A model generated the notes under the pieces. The model saw nothing but the letters and a program-made list of their open reading frames with translations, was not told the DNA's origin and did no database searches. A stretch of DNA of 64,000 bases from JBCBSS01 sp039819065. GTDB lineage: Bacteria > Bacteroidota > Bacteroidia > Cytophagales > Cyclobacteriaceae. Both the position numbers and the translations under genes were made by a program. Below, piece by piece: positions 1-7,959 of this stretch. The stretch's first letter is position 1. Every line of letters starts with the position of its first letter. The stretch spans positions 1 through 64,000 of the forward strand of contig JBCBSS010000005.1 in assembly GCA_039819065.1 (NCBI GenBank), given 5' to 3'.

Positions 1-27
1 TTTGGTTTTCTTGTCTCCTTTTCCCAT
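1..27 (-). CDS. 30S ribosomal protein THX, N-terminal fragment (cut by window edge)
   Basis: Only the first nine codons are inside the window. Read on the minus strand from an ATG at 27 they give MGKGDKKTK, which matches the start of the small, very basic THX protein of Bacteroidota, normally a few dozen residues long. THX binds in the head of the 30S subunit and stabilises it. A purine-rich stretch precedes the ATG, and a TAnnTTTG box lies about 35 bases upstream (61-68). The identification rests on nine residues, so it is likely but not certain; the rest of the gene lies to the left of the window. Confidence 0.6.
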
Positions 28-60
28 AGAAAATATTTAAATAGTTATTTTGAAAGGTGA

Positions 61-68
61 CAAAGCTA
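61..68 (-). promoter_or_regulatory. Candidate -7 box for the THX gene
   Basis: The minus strand reads TAGCTTTG, a full match to the Bacteroidota TAnnTTTG -7 element, and would place the transcript start about 27-30 bases before the THX ATG. No clear TTTG -33 element is seen at the usual 18-20 base spacing, so this is a tentative call. Confidence 0.35.
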
Positions 69-158
69 AAAATATTGAATCAATAAAAAAAGCACTATGC
101 TATCAGTGATGGGTATTGAAGTGCGCGTATTTGAAGTATTCATTATTTAAGAGATAGA

Positions 159-188
159 TTTCGATCCCGATAGCTATCGGGATCGAAA
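159..188. repeat. Perfect 30-bp palindrome (CCCGA/TCGGG intergenic repeat family)
   Basis: TTTCGATCCCGATAG is followed directly by its exact reverse complement. The right half continues into GATCGAAATGACC, and a related palindrome with CCCGAC-CA-GTCGGG followed by GATCGATATGACA lies inside the element at 2571-2764, so this is a dispersed intergenic family. It sits between the 3' end of the M13 peptidase gene and the 5' end of THX, where a hairpin could also end transcription, although there is no T-tract. The rest of 28-329 holds the REPIN-like unit at 229-305 and no gene that I can see. Confidence 0.7.
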
Positions 189-228
189 TGACCAGTAAAG
201 AAGATGACAAGACACCTTTTTGCCTTCA

Positions 229-305
229 TTGGAGTTGTGTCCAATGAATTATTATCATTCTTGTGTCTTATTATAATCACTTGCCGGAGATAACTCTGAC
301 AAGGG
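229..305. repeat. REPIN-like unit, copy 1
   Basis: The unit starts with a hairpin (TTGGAG, four bases, then a slightly imperfect CCAA arm) and ends with a GCCGGAGATAACTC hairpin in inverted orientation. The ends match a second unit at 2859-2922 while the middles differ, as in paired, inverted REP sequences. Both copies lie just after the stop codon of a minus-strand gene (here about 25 bases from the M13 peptidase stop), so they may form 3' mRNA structures. No mobilising enzyme is present in the window. Confidence 0.55.
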
Positions 306-329
306 CGAATTCAGTTAGTCTTTTCCGAT

Positions 330-2399
330 TTACCAGATTTGTACCCTGGCTGTGTCTGAACGCCACATACCATCTCCTTCTTTCACACCAAAAGCCTCGT
401 AGAATTCTGGCATATTGGCCAACGGCCCTGTAGCCCTGTACATTCCCGGTGAGTGGGGGTCAGTCTGCACTTGAGTTCTTAGAGTTTCATCTTTGTACTT
501 GATTCTCCAAATAGTCCCCCAAGAGATGAAGAACCTTTGCTCGGCAGTAAAACCGTCGATATTGTCAGGTCGTCCGTTTTCTGATAAATGTCTTTGCAGG
601 CCATCATAGGCGGCATTGATACCGCCAAGATCACCGATATTTTCACCAAGGGTAAATTGACCATTGACATGCACATCATCCAATGGCTCATAAGCATCAA
701 ATTGGTCTATCAGCTTTTGGGTTCTGGCCCTGAACTGGGTTAGATCTTCTTCAGTCCACCAATTCTTAAGGTTTCCTTCTTCATCAAAGCGGCTACCCTG
801 ATCATCAAACCCATGTGATATTTCATGACCTATCACCGCTCCTATACCACCGTAGTTTACCGCCTCGTCCGCCTTATAGTCATAGAAAGGAGGTTGCAGT
901 ATAGCGGCCGGGAAAACAATCTCGTTGAAAAGTGGATTATAATAGGCGTTGACAGTCTGTGGAGACATCTGCCATTCCGTTTTATCCACCGGCTTACCTA
1001 ACTTCTCAAGTTGGCGATCATAGACAAATTTTCGTGCATTCCAGACATTTTGCGCATAGGAGCTTCCTTCGGTATCTCTAGTTACGTCAAGTGTACCATA
1101 GTCCGTCCATTTATCGGGATAGCCTATCTTAACTTGCATCGTTTTAAGCTTTTTCAACGCCATCTCTTTTGTACTGTCAGACATCCACTCCAACCCCTTA
1201 ATGCGATCGGCATAAGCCAGCTTAATATTCTCAACCATATTTTGGGCCTTTTCCTTAGCTTCAGGCGGAAAGACTTCGTCCACATAGAGCTTACCGATAG
1301 CTTCTCCCAAGGCAAAGTTCGTAGAGGCTAGTACTCTCTTCCATCTTGGCCTCATTTCTTCTACTCCTCTTAGCTGTTTTGAATAGAAATCGAAGTTGCT
1401 GGCGACAAATTCATTGCTTAAAAACGGCGAGGCGTCGTTGGTCACTTGCCACTTCAAATAGGCTTTGATATCGTCAAGGGGATAATTGTTGATGATTTTT
1501 TCAACACCTGCTATGAACAGGGGCTCCATGACGATCAGGTTTTCGACATCACCGACTCCTAAGTCATTCATGAAAATATTCCAATCCACAGATGGGGCCA
1601 TGCTAGCAATCTCTGCCATACTCATTTTATTATAGAGAGTATCTATGTTCCTCCTTGCTTCTTTGGTCAGTGTAACTTTGGCCAAATCAGTTTCTATCGC
1701 CATCACTTTTCCTGCCGTATCATTGGCCTCCTCTTCCGAAGCTCCAGTAAGCGTTAGAACCCTTGCAATATGCCGGACATACGTATCTCTTGTTTCAACA
1801 GACTTATCATCTTCATTGAAATAGTAGTCTCTATCAGGCAGCCCAAGCCCTCCTGATGTGAGGTAAGTACTCATTTGCTTACTATTCCTCAGGTCTGGAA
1901 ATACCGCAAAACCAAAGAATCCACCTCCACCATATATTTGCCTCTTGGCGTGGTATTTCTGTAGGTCAAGCGCATTGGATATTTGATCAATCTCCTCAAG
2001 TATCGGTTTAATGGGCTCCATGCCGCTCTGCTCAGCCAATGTAGAATCCATACCGACACTAAAGAAGTCTGCTGCCTTGCGTTGATCAGTCCCGTCGGCA
2101 TACTTGTCTCCCTCTGCTGCACTTTTAAGGACTTCCAGTACTTTGTCATTGGTAAATTCCCTCAGTTCATTGAAGCTGCCCCAACTTCCCTGATCACCTG
2201 GAATCTCGGATTTATCCAGCCAACTCCCGTTGACGTATCTGAAAAAGTCATTGGCAGGATCAGCACGGGCATCCATGTTCTCAATTGAGATGCCTGCTGA
2301 ACTGTCAACAGTCTCGTCGCTTTTTTCCGGCGAGCCACAACCGAAAGCTAGAACAACCATCGCGGCGATACATAATAGACTCTGTTTGCTCATTCCCAT
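330..2399 (-). CDS. M13 family (neprilysin/PepO-like) metallopeptidase, lipoprotein
   Basis: This 689-residue protein is a zinc endopeptidase of family M13 that probably degrades peptides in the periplasm or at the outer membrane. The zinc site HEISH is at residues 525-529, the third-ligand motif ENIGD is near 585, and the family substrate-cleft motif NAYYNP lies upstream of the zinc site. The C terminus ends in VQIW, like the short aromatic tail common in the family. The first 20 residues are hydrophobic and end at Cys21 in a lipobox-like AFGC, so it is probably a lipoprotein; Asp and Glu shortly after Cys may affect sorting. Length fits the family. It stands alone, with no clear promoter box; ATG at 2399 is preferred because it gives a complete signal sequence, but the second ATG two codons later would also do. 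Confidence 0.93.
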   Translation of the reverse strand: MGMSKQSLLCIAAMVVLAFGCGSPEKSDETVDSSAGISIENMDARADPANDFFRYVNGSWLDKSEIPGDQGSWGSFNELREFTNDKVLEVLKSAAEGDKYADGTDQRKAADFFSVGMDSTLAEQSGMEPIKPILEEIDQISNALDLQKYHAKRQIYGGGGFFGFAVFPDLRNSKQMSTYLTSGGLGLPDRDYYFNEDDKSVETRDTYVRHIARVLTLTGASEEEANDTAGKVMAIETDLAKVTLTKEARRNIDTLYNKMSMAEIASMAPSVDWNIFMNDLGVGDVENLIVMEPLFIAGVEKIINNYPLDDIKAYLKWQVTNDASPFLSNEFVASNFDFYSKQLRGVEEMRPRWKRVLASTNFALGEAIGKLYVDEVFPPEAKEKAQNMVENIKLAYADRIKGLEWMSDSTKEMALKKLKTMQVKIGYPDKWTDYGTLDVTRDTEGSSYAQNVWNARKFVYDRQLEKLGKPVDKTEWQMSPQTVNAYYNPLFNEIVFPAAILQPPFYDYKADEAVNYGGIGAVIGHEISHGFDDQGSRFDEEGNLKNWWTEEDLTQFRARTQKLIDQFDAYEPLDDVHVNGQFTLGENIGDLGGINAAYDGLQRHLSENGRPDNIDGFTAEQRFFISWGTIWRIKYKDETLRTQVQTDPHSPGMYRATGPLANMPEFYEAFGVKEGDGMWRSDTARVQIW

Positions 2400-2570
2400 G
2401 ATATGAATTTGATGTAATGTTCGAATTTAACATAAATCAAAGCTCGATGTTTTCGACTTATACAAATGGTAAAAAAACGTTTTATCCTGTTGTTTTGGGA
2501 AAGTAAAGCTCTGGGTGAAGGTACTTTAACTGATCAATGGGGTAGATTTATATAGTATGAACAGTAGGTT

Positions 2571-2764
2571 AACGTGAATATCGGATAAGAAACTCAAAAA
2601 AGCCTGTCTTTTCGAGTGTAACGAGAAATCTTTCTCACTCAAAATGCTGTATTTGGACACTTTCGATACTTCGAAAAAGAGAGATATCTCTCCCGACCAG
2701 TCGGGATCGATATGACAGGTTTTTTGAGTTTCAGGTACTATCTTTCTTAAGCGATATTCACGTT
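2571..2764. mobile_element. MITE-like non-autonomous element, 194 bp, with 5-bp target duplication
   Basis: The ends are perfect 13-bp inverted repeats: AACGTGAATATCG at 2571-2583 and its reverse complement at 2752-2764. A second inverted pair further in (AAACTCAAAAAA...CCTGTC near 2590-2608 and its complement at 2714-2733) extends the match with gaps. The element is directly flanked by AGGTT on both sides (2566-2570 and 2765-2769), the signature of a target-site duplication. The interior has no coding sequence and contains a CCCGAC/GTCGGG palindrome followed by GATCGATATGACA, related to the palindrome at 159-188. A transposase acting in trans would be needed; none is seen here. Confidence 0.6.
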
Positions 2765-2850
2765 AGGTTAATGAATGAGGTGATCTTACAAATAGCAGTA
2801 TTTAGTATGATTGTGTTGATTGGGAAACATACACTACCTACTTACCTTTT
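2765..2850 (-). pseudogene. Decayed 3' end of a second GNAT acetyltransferase gene
   Basis: This stretch aligns without large gaps, at roughly 75-80 percent identity by eye, with the 3' end of the intact acetyltransferase gene (2931-3016), from AGGTTAATGAAT onward. Translated on the minus strand it gives VSR-stop-CMFPNQHN...KYCYL-stop-DHLIH-stop against VSRWCSFPNQDN...KDCYFYDYPIH in the intact copy. The Trp codon has become TAG and a second stop interrupts the tail, so it cannot encode the end of the protein. It is best explained as a remnant of a tandem duplication; the MITE-like element sits at its edge. Confidence 0.7.
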
Positions 2851-2858
2851 AGCGATCG

Positions 2859-2922
2859 TTGGAGTTGTCTCCAATGAGTATTATGCAACATGAGCGCTGC
2901 CGGAGACAATTCCAACAGCGGC
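2859..2922. repeat. REPIN-like unit, copy 2
   Basis: The left end is TTGGAG-TTGT-CTCCAA, a perfect 6-bp hairpin; the right end holds CCGGAGACAATTCC framed by CGCTG and CAGCG. The two ends are also inverted copies of each other (GTTGGAGTTGTCTCC against GGAGACAATTCCAAC). Both ends match copy 1 at 229-305. It lies 12 bases beyond the stop codon of the acetyltransferase gene, so its transcript could end in or be protected by this structure. With the MITE-like element and the pseudogene it accounts for most of the 534-base gap at 2400-2933; I see nothing in 2400-2565. Confidence 0.55.
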
Positions 2923-2933
2923 ATCGAAGAAGG

Positions 2934-3473
2934 TTAATGAATCGGGTAATCGTAGAAATAGCAGTCTTTAGCCTGATTATCTTGATTCGGAAATGAACAC
3001 CACCTACTCACTCTTGCTTCGCGAATAAAACCTGCCTTTTCTAAAACACGGGCCGAACCAACATTATCGACATCACAAACTGCCCATATCTTGTGCACTC
3101 CCCTTTGTTGATTCAACATAGACAAAATTGCTTTAAGCGATTCTGTCGCGTAACCTTTACCCCAATGTCCGGGGTCGAATATATAACCAATAGCGATCTT
3201 ACCATCTTCGGGTATGATACCAATTGAACCTACCAACCTTTGCGTGTTTTTCAGACTGACTCCATAGGAAAAGTCATTGCCTTCATCCCAGTTATTGATA
3301 GCTAATCGAAGATAACTCTTGGTATCTTCCACACTTTTGTGGGCTGGCCATGAAACGTATTTCGTCGCGGTTGGTTTAGAGGCATAGTGCTCAAAAACGG
3401 CTTGAGCGTCATCAATTGCCCATTTTGCAAGTGATAACCTTGCCGTATCTAGTTTTTCGGGTGGAGCAAACAT
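2934..3473 (-). CDS. GNAT family N-acetyltransferase (RimJ/RimL type)
   Basis: The 179-residue product has the layout of the RimJ/RimL branch of GNAT enzymes, which move an acetyl group from acetyl-CoA to an amine. The N terminus has the DTARLSLAKW strand, the middle has GSIGIIPEDGKIAIGYIF, and the acetyl-CoA loop lies in GHWGKGYATES, followed by the NVGSARVLEKAGF helix typical of this branch. Substrate cannot be told from sequence; ribosomal protein, aminoglycoside or spermidine acetylation are all possible. A decayed second copy of its 3' end lies 85 bases downstream. It is divergent from a small gene starting at 3517 with only 43 bases between, so the promoters must be close or overlap. 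Confidence 0.88.
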   Translation of the reverse strand: MFAPPEKLDTARLSLAKWAIDDAQAVFEHYASKPTATKYVSWPAHKSVEDTKSYLRLAINNWDEGNDFSYGVSLKNTQRLVGSIGIIPEDGKIAIGYIFDPGHWGKGYATESLKAILSMLNQQRGVHKIWAVCDVDNVGSARVLEKAGFIREARVSRWCSFPNQDNQAKDCYFYDYPIH

Positions 3474-3516
3474 AGAGCGGGTATATTGATCTATATTTAC
3501 AAAAAATACGAGAAGG

Positions 3517-3747
3517 GTGAAAGATATTGTTCACAAATACTACAAGAGGGAATTCGATGATTTCAAAGTGCTGGTACAGATTAACCCTGATACTTATGCA
3601 GGGATAGAACTCACCGTACCGAATGATGGGAACATCGAAAAGCGGAAACTCACTTTCGACGAAGAGATATTTGATGATTTGGCAGTGGATGATTTCGAAC
3701 CATCCAGCCCGCTAGAGTTTAATCTATATTTAAAAGGAATCAGATAA
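3517..3747 (+). CDS. Hypothetical small acidic protein, 76 aa
   Basis: I do not recognise this protein. It is 76 residues, has no signal peptide or membrane segment, begins with a basic stretch (MKDIVHKYYKR) and becomes acidic (DEEIFDDLAVDDFE). The even codon use and its fit between two real genes, ending three bases before the stop of the convergent 95-residue gene, support its being real. It is divergent from the acetyltransferase. A TATATTTA stretch around 3490-3500 is close to a -7 box but not a full match. Confidence 0.6.
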   Translation: MKDIVHKYYKREFDDFKVLVQINPDTYAGIELTVPNDGNIEKRKLTFDEEIFDDLAVDDFEPSSPLEFNLYLKGIR

Positions 3748-3750
3748 AGG

Positions 3751-4038
3751 TCAGTTGGCCTGACCTACTTCGTCAAGATTAAGGATACTCTTGACGTGGA
3801 TTTTTTGCTTGGCCGCTTTTAATCGTTGTATTTCCTCTTCCAACAGTTCTTTCATGGCCGCAAAGCGCGTATCTATGCCTTGAAGCGCGCCATCAACGCC
3901 TAATTCCGCTTGACAGTCTTCTTCATATACTACACTTGCCAGCTTAAGATTAGCATCTTCATACATTTTAAGAATTCCGGAAAGCTTCATTTCAAGAAGT
4001 TCCATTTCTGCGCTTAGTCGTTGATATCTGTTGTTCAT
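3751..4038 (-). CDS. Hypothetical coiled-coil protein, 95 aa
   Basis: No family is recognised. The 95 residues are largely helical with heptad-like spacing in MNNRYQRLSAEMELLEMKL and again in the segment KELLEEEIQRLKAAKQK, suggesting a short antiparallel coiled coil. There is no signal peptide, so it is probably cytoplasmic. It converges on the 76-residue gene with three bases between stops. A good promoter (-33 TTTG and -7 TACCTTTG, 18 bases apart, 4088-4117) lies about 50 bases upstream of the ATG, which supports a separately transcribed gene and this start. Confidence 0.65.
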   Translation of the reverse strand: MNNRYQRLSAEMELLEMKLSGILKMYEDANLKLASVVYEEDCQAELGVDGALQGIDTRFAAMKELLEEEIQRLKAAKQKIHVKSILNLDEVGQAN

Positions 4039-4087
4039 CTCTTCTACTTTAAGGGTATGAGTACCGTTTACTTGGATTGCCGATATT

Positions 4088-4117
4088 CAAAGGTATTCTT
4101 TCAATTGAAAAAACAAA
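4088..4117 (-). promoter_or_regulatory. Bacteroidota-type promoter for the 95-aa coiled-coil gene
   Basis: On the minus strand TTTG (4117-4114) is followed after 18 bases by TACCTTTG (4095-4088), matching the TTTG/TAnnTTTG consensus. The transcript would start near 4082, leaving a leader of about 44 bases. Confidence 0.6.
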
Positions 4118-4264
4118 ATATTTTAATAATTCTACGATAAATTACAGTAGAGCATTTGGCTTTTCACCACAATCATAAAACCTTTCATGGAGCATGGGTT
4201 ATTTATGATCATTTGGGTCATCAACATGATACGGTCTTTAAGCGTTCGCTGATGGTCGGCATAT

Positions 4265-4297
4265 ACACAATTGATGCTATGAATTAATCAATTGTGT
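4265..4297. terminator. Stable hairpin in the 3' region of the distal CHAT gene
   Basis: ACACAATTGAT and its exact reverse complement form an 11-bp stem around an 11-base loop (4276-4286), 26 bases beyond the stop codon of the CHAT gene ending at 4323. No T-tract follows on either strand, so it is either a factor-dependent end point or a structure protecting the 3' end rather than a classical intrinsic terminator. Confidence 0.45.
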
Positions 4298-4322
4298 AAG
4301 GAGGACGACTTAATGGCCTTAG

Positions 4323-7300
4323 TTATCTTGTGGTCTGTCTTCGGTATTCCGTAAGGATTAGGACTGTTACCACCAAGTAGAAGATAATTGATAATATCAC
4401 CGCTGCATAACCCCACATTTTATTTCCACTCAAGTTGATTGGTGCATCATCTCCAACGATCATTAGGCTTCCCCAGTAGTATGGACTGCTTGTCGAGGCA
4501 TAGGAGCTTTCCAGGTAATTCAGTTTGGCTGCGCGTAAAGCTTCAGATTTATCGGCCCCTTTACTCAGTTCACTGTAGAAGCCCTCCATAATATCTGGGG
4601 CAACACCATCTGACAACTCCCAGCCGCTAAGCATTATACTTCGTACTCCCGCATAAGCAAAAGCCCTTCCCAAGCTCATTATACCTTCCCCTTTTTTCAC
4701 TTCACCAACTCCTGTATCGCAAGCGCTTAACACGGCTAACTCAGCGTTGAGCTCCATGTTATAAAGCTCAAAGGCGTGTAAATTATTGTCTTCCAGGGAA
4801 TCTTCCCCAGCCATAAACTGCAGAAAAGAATTTTCAGATGTCTTATCATCTACTTGTCCGTGTATGGCCAAGTGTAGAATGCGATATTCTGGAGCACTTT
4901 TCTTGAAGTTATCTTCATTTGCTGCTTTTCCATAATAATAATCTCCTTCAAGTAATTCGGCTATTCTGGTAATCTCTTCCCTGGTACCAGGAAGGTCCGA
5001 AGTGGAATTTCTTACATTTTGAAATGATCTGACTTGGTTCACATCCAAACCGGAAGATTCTCCGAAAGAAAACGCCAAAACGGACTTGGTTGCGTTTTGA
5101 GCACTAAGCTGATTTGGCTCGCTAAGTGTCTGGCTTGAATAAGCATAAGATACGCTATATCTTTTGATCAAATATGGAAGTGTTTTGTAATCGTTTGTGG
5201 TCACTTTGTCTGTCAATAGGAGATCAAAATTCACATTCCACAATGTCCCATCAGGAATGATCGTCACCTTTTGAGAATGTAAGTATGGTTCAACCGGAGC
5301 AAATATTTGCTGATACAACACGCTACTCTTTTCAATAAAAACATCAAAATCCTGAGTTGTAATTGAGGTTCGAAATTTTTCTATAGTCTGGCCCAGCTCT
5401 TCCTTTTTAGGAATATCTAAAACCTGTACACCTGAAGTTGATAATATAAAAACGAAGAAGTTATTTTCTCCCTCGAAATATTCTATGACCGTTCTATCCT
5501 TGGGTAACTGGTGTAGCATTTCATCCACTGTGGGAACCATTCTTTGGTAACGAGATCTGAAATACTTTGGATTGATTCTTCTAATGTCACCCATTAGTGC
5601 TTCATATGCCGCCTTGGCCTTGGTTAATTTCCCTTGTATAATATGCTTCGTACTATCTGACTTAGATTTCAAAATCAGAGATTTGTAAAAGGTTATGGTC
5701 GTCAATAAATCATCCTCCTTGCTTCTTAGGCTGTCCGGTAAACTATGCTGATTTTTATTGTTTTGAAATGTATTGAAAAGCAAGTTGGCTCTATTCATTT
5801 CAGAATAATAAAAAGCCTGCTCTAGGTGTTCTTGGCTGCCATTGATTTTGTATAATCTTAAACTATTTTGAATAGCAGCTGATGCGATTTTACTAATCGA
5901 TTCTGAAAATATGATCCGGTCAATATTATTGAATCTTGTTTTACGTGCTAAGGAAATGGCACTATCAGCAACCTGATAAATGGAATCTATTTTCACGAAA
6001 ACATCGACTTGTTCCTCTTGTGCCATCCCATCGTAAGCCTCAGCCATACAATGAAGGGTAGTAATGTAAACATCCCGGCTGGTCCCCGCTTCGATAATCT
6101 GTGGGATTTTCCCGATTGTAAGGCTATCATGGAAGTCGTAAATATTGGAAACAAAAGACTTTTGGTAATATTTCAATGCTTTTTCATAATCATCAGACCC
6201 CGCATAAGCACCTCCGATGCTATTATACGTTCTGGCAAAGGCAATGTGCTTCTCAGGATAATTCTTTCTTAAAATGGTCAATGCGAGATTCATCGATTGA
6301 AAACCGGCTTCTTCATCGCCATTGAGCATATGGATCTTGCCGATACCCGTTAATGTTGAGACAAGTTCCGGGTTATTCTCTCCTCCAAATTTCACTTTCA
6401 ACTCTTTGGCTTTTTCGAGGTAGTTTAAGCCTTCAGTCAATTGTTTTCTTTCGGCCAGGATCTGACCTAGATTATTGTAGGAAGCTGCCAGAATTGCCAG
6501 ATTAAACAGATCATTATTTTCTCCAATATCGATAATCTGCCTATAATAAAGTTCTGCCTCATTAGGTTTCTTTCTTGTTTCTGATAATTCCCCTTTAAAA
6601 AAAAGTATAGAAGGTAAGTATTGGTTATTCTCGGAATAGAGCTTCATTGACAGCTCTTCAGCCAAATTTATGATAGCGCTAGCTTGCTCATAGTTACCGG
6701 TACTCCTGTAATTACCTGCTACATTTATGTATTGCTCCAGCACGGTATAATGCTCTCCATATAACTGTTTGAAAAATATCAGGGCCTTATTGCTATACTC
6801 TAATGATTTTACGAGTCTTCCATTCCTCATGTAGATATCTGAAAGAGATGTATAAGCGAAGGATAGTCTGTTAGAATCAGGCCCGTATAGATCAGTTAAT
6901 AGTTCAATACTCTTTTGAACATAGATCAATGCTTTGTCATCTTGTCCGAGGCCATTGTATATAATAGATAAGTTGCTGTAAATGGAAGCTATATCAGGTC
7001 TGGGAGCATTAGGAAATAAACTGTTTTTAATATGCAGTGCTTTTTCATAATAGTCAATCGCCTGGGTCCATTTTCTTTGATAATGGAAGACCAGTGCTAC
7101 CTCATGATAGACCTGAGATGTTAAAAGAGTATTACCCATTTTCAAGCTATCAATTAGTCGCTCAGATTTTGCTACTAGTTTTTCTGCTTCTGGGAAGTGC
7201 CCTCCCCTGGCATTGATACTCATTTGTATTAAATAAACATCAATCCAAAATTCACCTCCAATATCCAAACGTCTGCCAATGTTTAAAGCATTTTCGAGAA

Positions 7301-7700
7301 AATCCAGCGAGCGTTTTCCTAAGCCTTTTCCTTTGTAGATTTTAGAAAGCGTCAATAAATGCAATGCTTCTTGAGGTGTATTAGGTCCAAGCTTTTCTTG
7401 TATTTCATTCAACAGGGGAAGGGCTCTGCTTAATGCACTGTCATACTTGCCATCCTTTCTTATGTTGTCGATAATAAGATCCTCACAATCAAAATACCTA
7501 CCCCATTTATCAAAACCTCCGAAGATGGCTCTTGCCTTTTCCAGATACTCAATAGCTTCTTTGGGCTTATATACACCGGAAAGAGAATCGGCCAACTGAT
7601 AATATCGTTCAGCTTGCTCAAGTGATTCTTGAGCATACGTATAATTGATGATCGAGATAAAAAGGCTGAGTGCAAGGGGTATTACTTTACTAATTGTCAT
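4323..7700 (-). CDS. TPR-CHAT protease, exported and membrane anchored (1,125 aa)
   Basis: A signal peptide (MTISKVIPLALSLFISI, ending TYAQ) is followed by about 550 residues of tetratricopeptide repeats, including several kinesin-light-chain-like units (YSNLSIIYNGLGQDDKALIY), a helical linker, and a caspase-like CHAT domain from about residue 730. The catalytic pair is intact: His947 in HLAIHGQ and Cys994 in LSACDTG. A single hydrophobic segment near the C terminus (YAAVILSIIFYLVVTVLIL) followed by YRRQTTR should leave TPRs and protease in the periplasm with a basic cytoplasmic tail. CHAT peptidases are relatives of separase that cleave partner proteins after TPR-mediated binding. It is the second of two paralogues; the 363 bases between them carry its promoter and a hydrolase remnant. 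Substrate unknown. Confidence 0.9.
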   Translation of the reverse strand: MTISKVIPLALSLFISIINYTYAQESLEQAERYYQLADSLSGVYKPKEAIEYLEKARAIFGGFDKWGRYFDCEDLIIDNIRKDGKYDSALSRALPLLNEIQEKLGPNTPQEALHLLTLSKIYKGKGLGKRSLDFLENALNIGRRLDIGGEFWIDVYLIQMSINARGGHFPEAEKLVAKSERLIDSLKMGNTLLTSQVYHEVALVFHYQRKWTQAIDYYEKALHIKNSLFPNAPRPDIASIYSNLSIIYNGLGQDDKALIYVQKSIELLTDLYGPDSNRLSFAYTSLSDIYMRNGRLVKSLEYSNKALIFFKQLYGEHYTVLEQYINVAGNYRSTGNYEQASAIINLAEELSMKLYSENNQYLPSILFFKGELSETRKKPNEAELYYRQIIDIGENNDLFNLAILAASYNNLGQILAERKQLTEGLNYLEKAKELKVKFGGENNPELVSTLTGIGKIHMLNGDEEAGFQSMNLALTILRKNYPEKHIAFARTYNSIGGAYAGSDDYEKALKYYQKSFVSNIYDFHDSLTIGKIPQIIEAGTSRDVYITTLHCMAEAYDGMAQEEQVDVFVKIDSIYQVADSAISLARKTRFNNIDRIIFSESISKIASAAIQNSLRLYKINGSQEHLEQAFYYSEMNRANLLFNTFQNNKNQHSLPDSLRSKEDDLLTTITFYKSLILKSKSDSTKHIIQGKLTKAKAAYEALMGDIRRINPKYFRSRYQRMVPTVDEMLHQLPKDRTVIEYFEGENNFFVFILSTSGVQVLDIPKKEELGQTIEKFRTSITTQDFDVFIEKSSVLYQQIFAPVEPYLHSQKVTIIPDGTLWNVNFDLLLTDKVTTNDYKTLPYLIKRYSVSYAYSSQTLSEPNQLSAQNATKSVLAFSFGESSGLDVNQVRSFQNVRNSTSDLPGTREEITRIAELLEGDYYYGKAANEDNFKKSAPEYRILHLAIHGQVDDKTSENSFLQFMAGEDSLEDNNLHAFELYNMELNAELAVLSACDTGVGEVKKGEGIMSLGRAFAYAGVRSIMLSGWELSDGVAPDIMEGFYSELSKGADKSEALRAAKLNYLESSYASTSSPYYWGSLMIVGDDAPINLSGNKMWGYAAVILSIIFYLVVTVLILTEYRRQTTR

Positions 7701-7720
7701 TTGAAGTCTTTATAAACTTT

Positions 7721-7748
7721 CAAAATTAGACAAATAGCAACACTCAAA
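7721..7748 (-). promoter_or_regulatory. Candidate promoter for the distal CHAT gene
   Basis: The minus strand has TAATTTTG (7728-7721), a full TAnnTTTG match, with TTTG at 7748-7745. The 16-base spacing is short of the usual 18-20, so the -33 assignment is weak. The leader would be about 15 bases. Confidence 0.4.
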
Positions 7749-7785
7749 AAGCATATAAACGATACCTGATCAAAATTATTTTGGT

Positions 7786-7959
7786 TTAATCCAGCCTTAA
7801 CCTTTCAATTTTAAGAATGGCATGAAGTAGTACATTGGCTACTTTGGCTAAGTCTTTATGTTCGGTGAATTCCTTTGGCGAGTAACTGATACCTCCCACA
7901 ATGGGTACGAATATTTGACCAAGAATTTCTTACTTCTTTAGGCTCTCATGGAATGATTG
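7786..7959 (-). pseudogene. Remnant of an M20-family (hydantoinase/carbamoylase type) hydrolase, C-terminal end
   Basis: On the minus strand an open stretch reads IFVPIVGGISYSPKEFTE, then a helical tail with ANVLLHAILKIERLRLD and a stop at 7786-7788. This is the well-known end of the Zn-dependent amidohydrolases related to allantoate and N-carbamoyl-amino-acid hydrolases (MIFVPSxGGISHSPxEYT...ANVLL). Immediately upstream in the same frame is QSFHESLKK-stop-EILGQ, which resembles the HDAxxLxxxxxxGMIFVP segment but carries a TAA, and no further homology is seen beyond 7959. The rest of the gene is gone. The remaining bases of the gap 7701-8063 hold the CHAT promoter and nothing else recognised. 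Confidence 0.6.
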
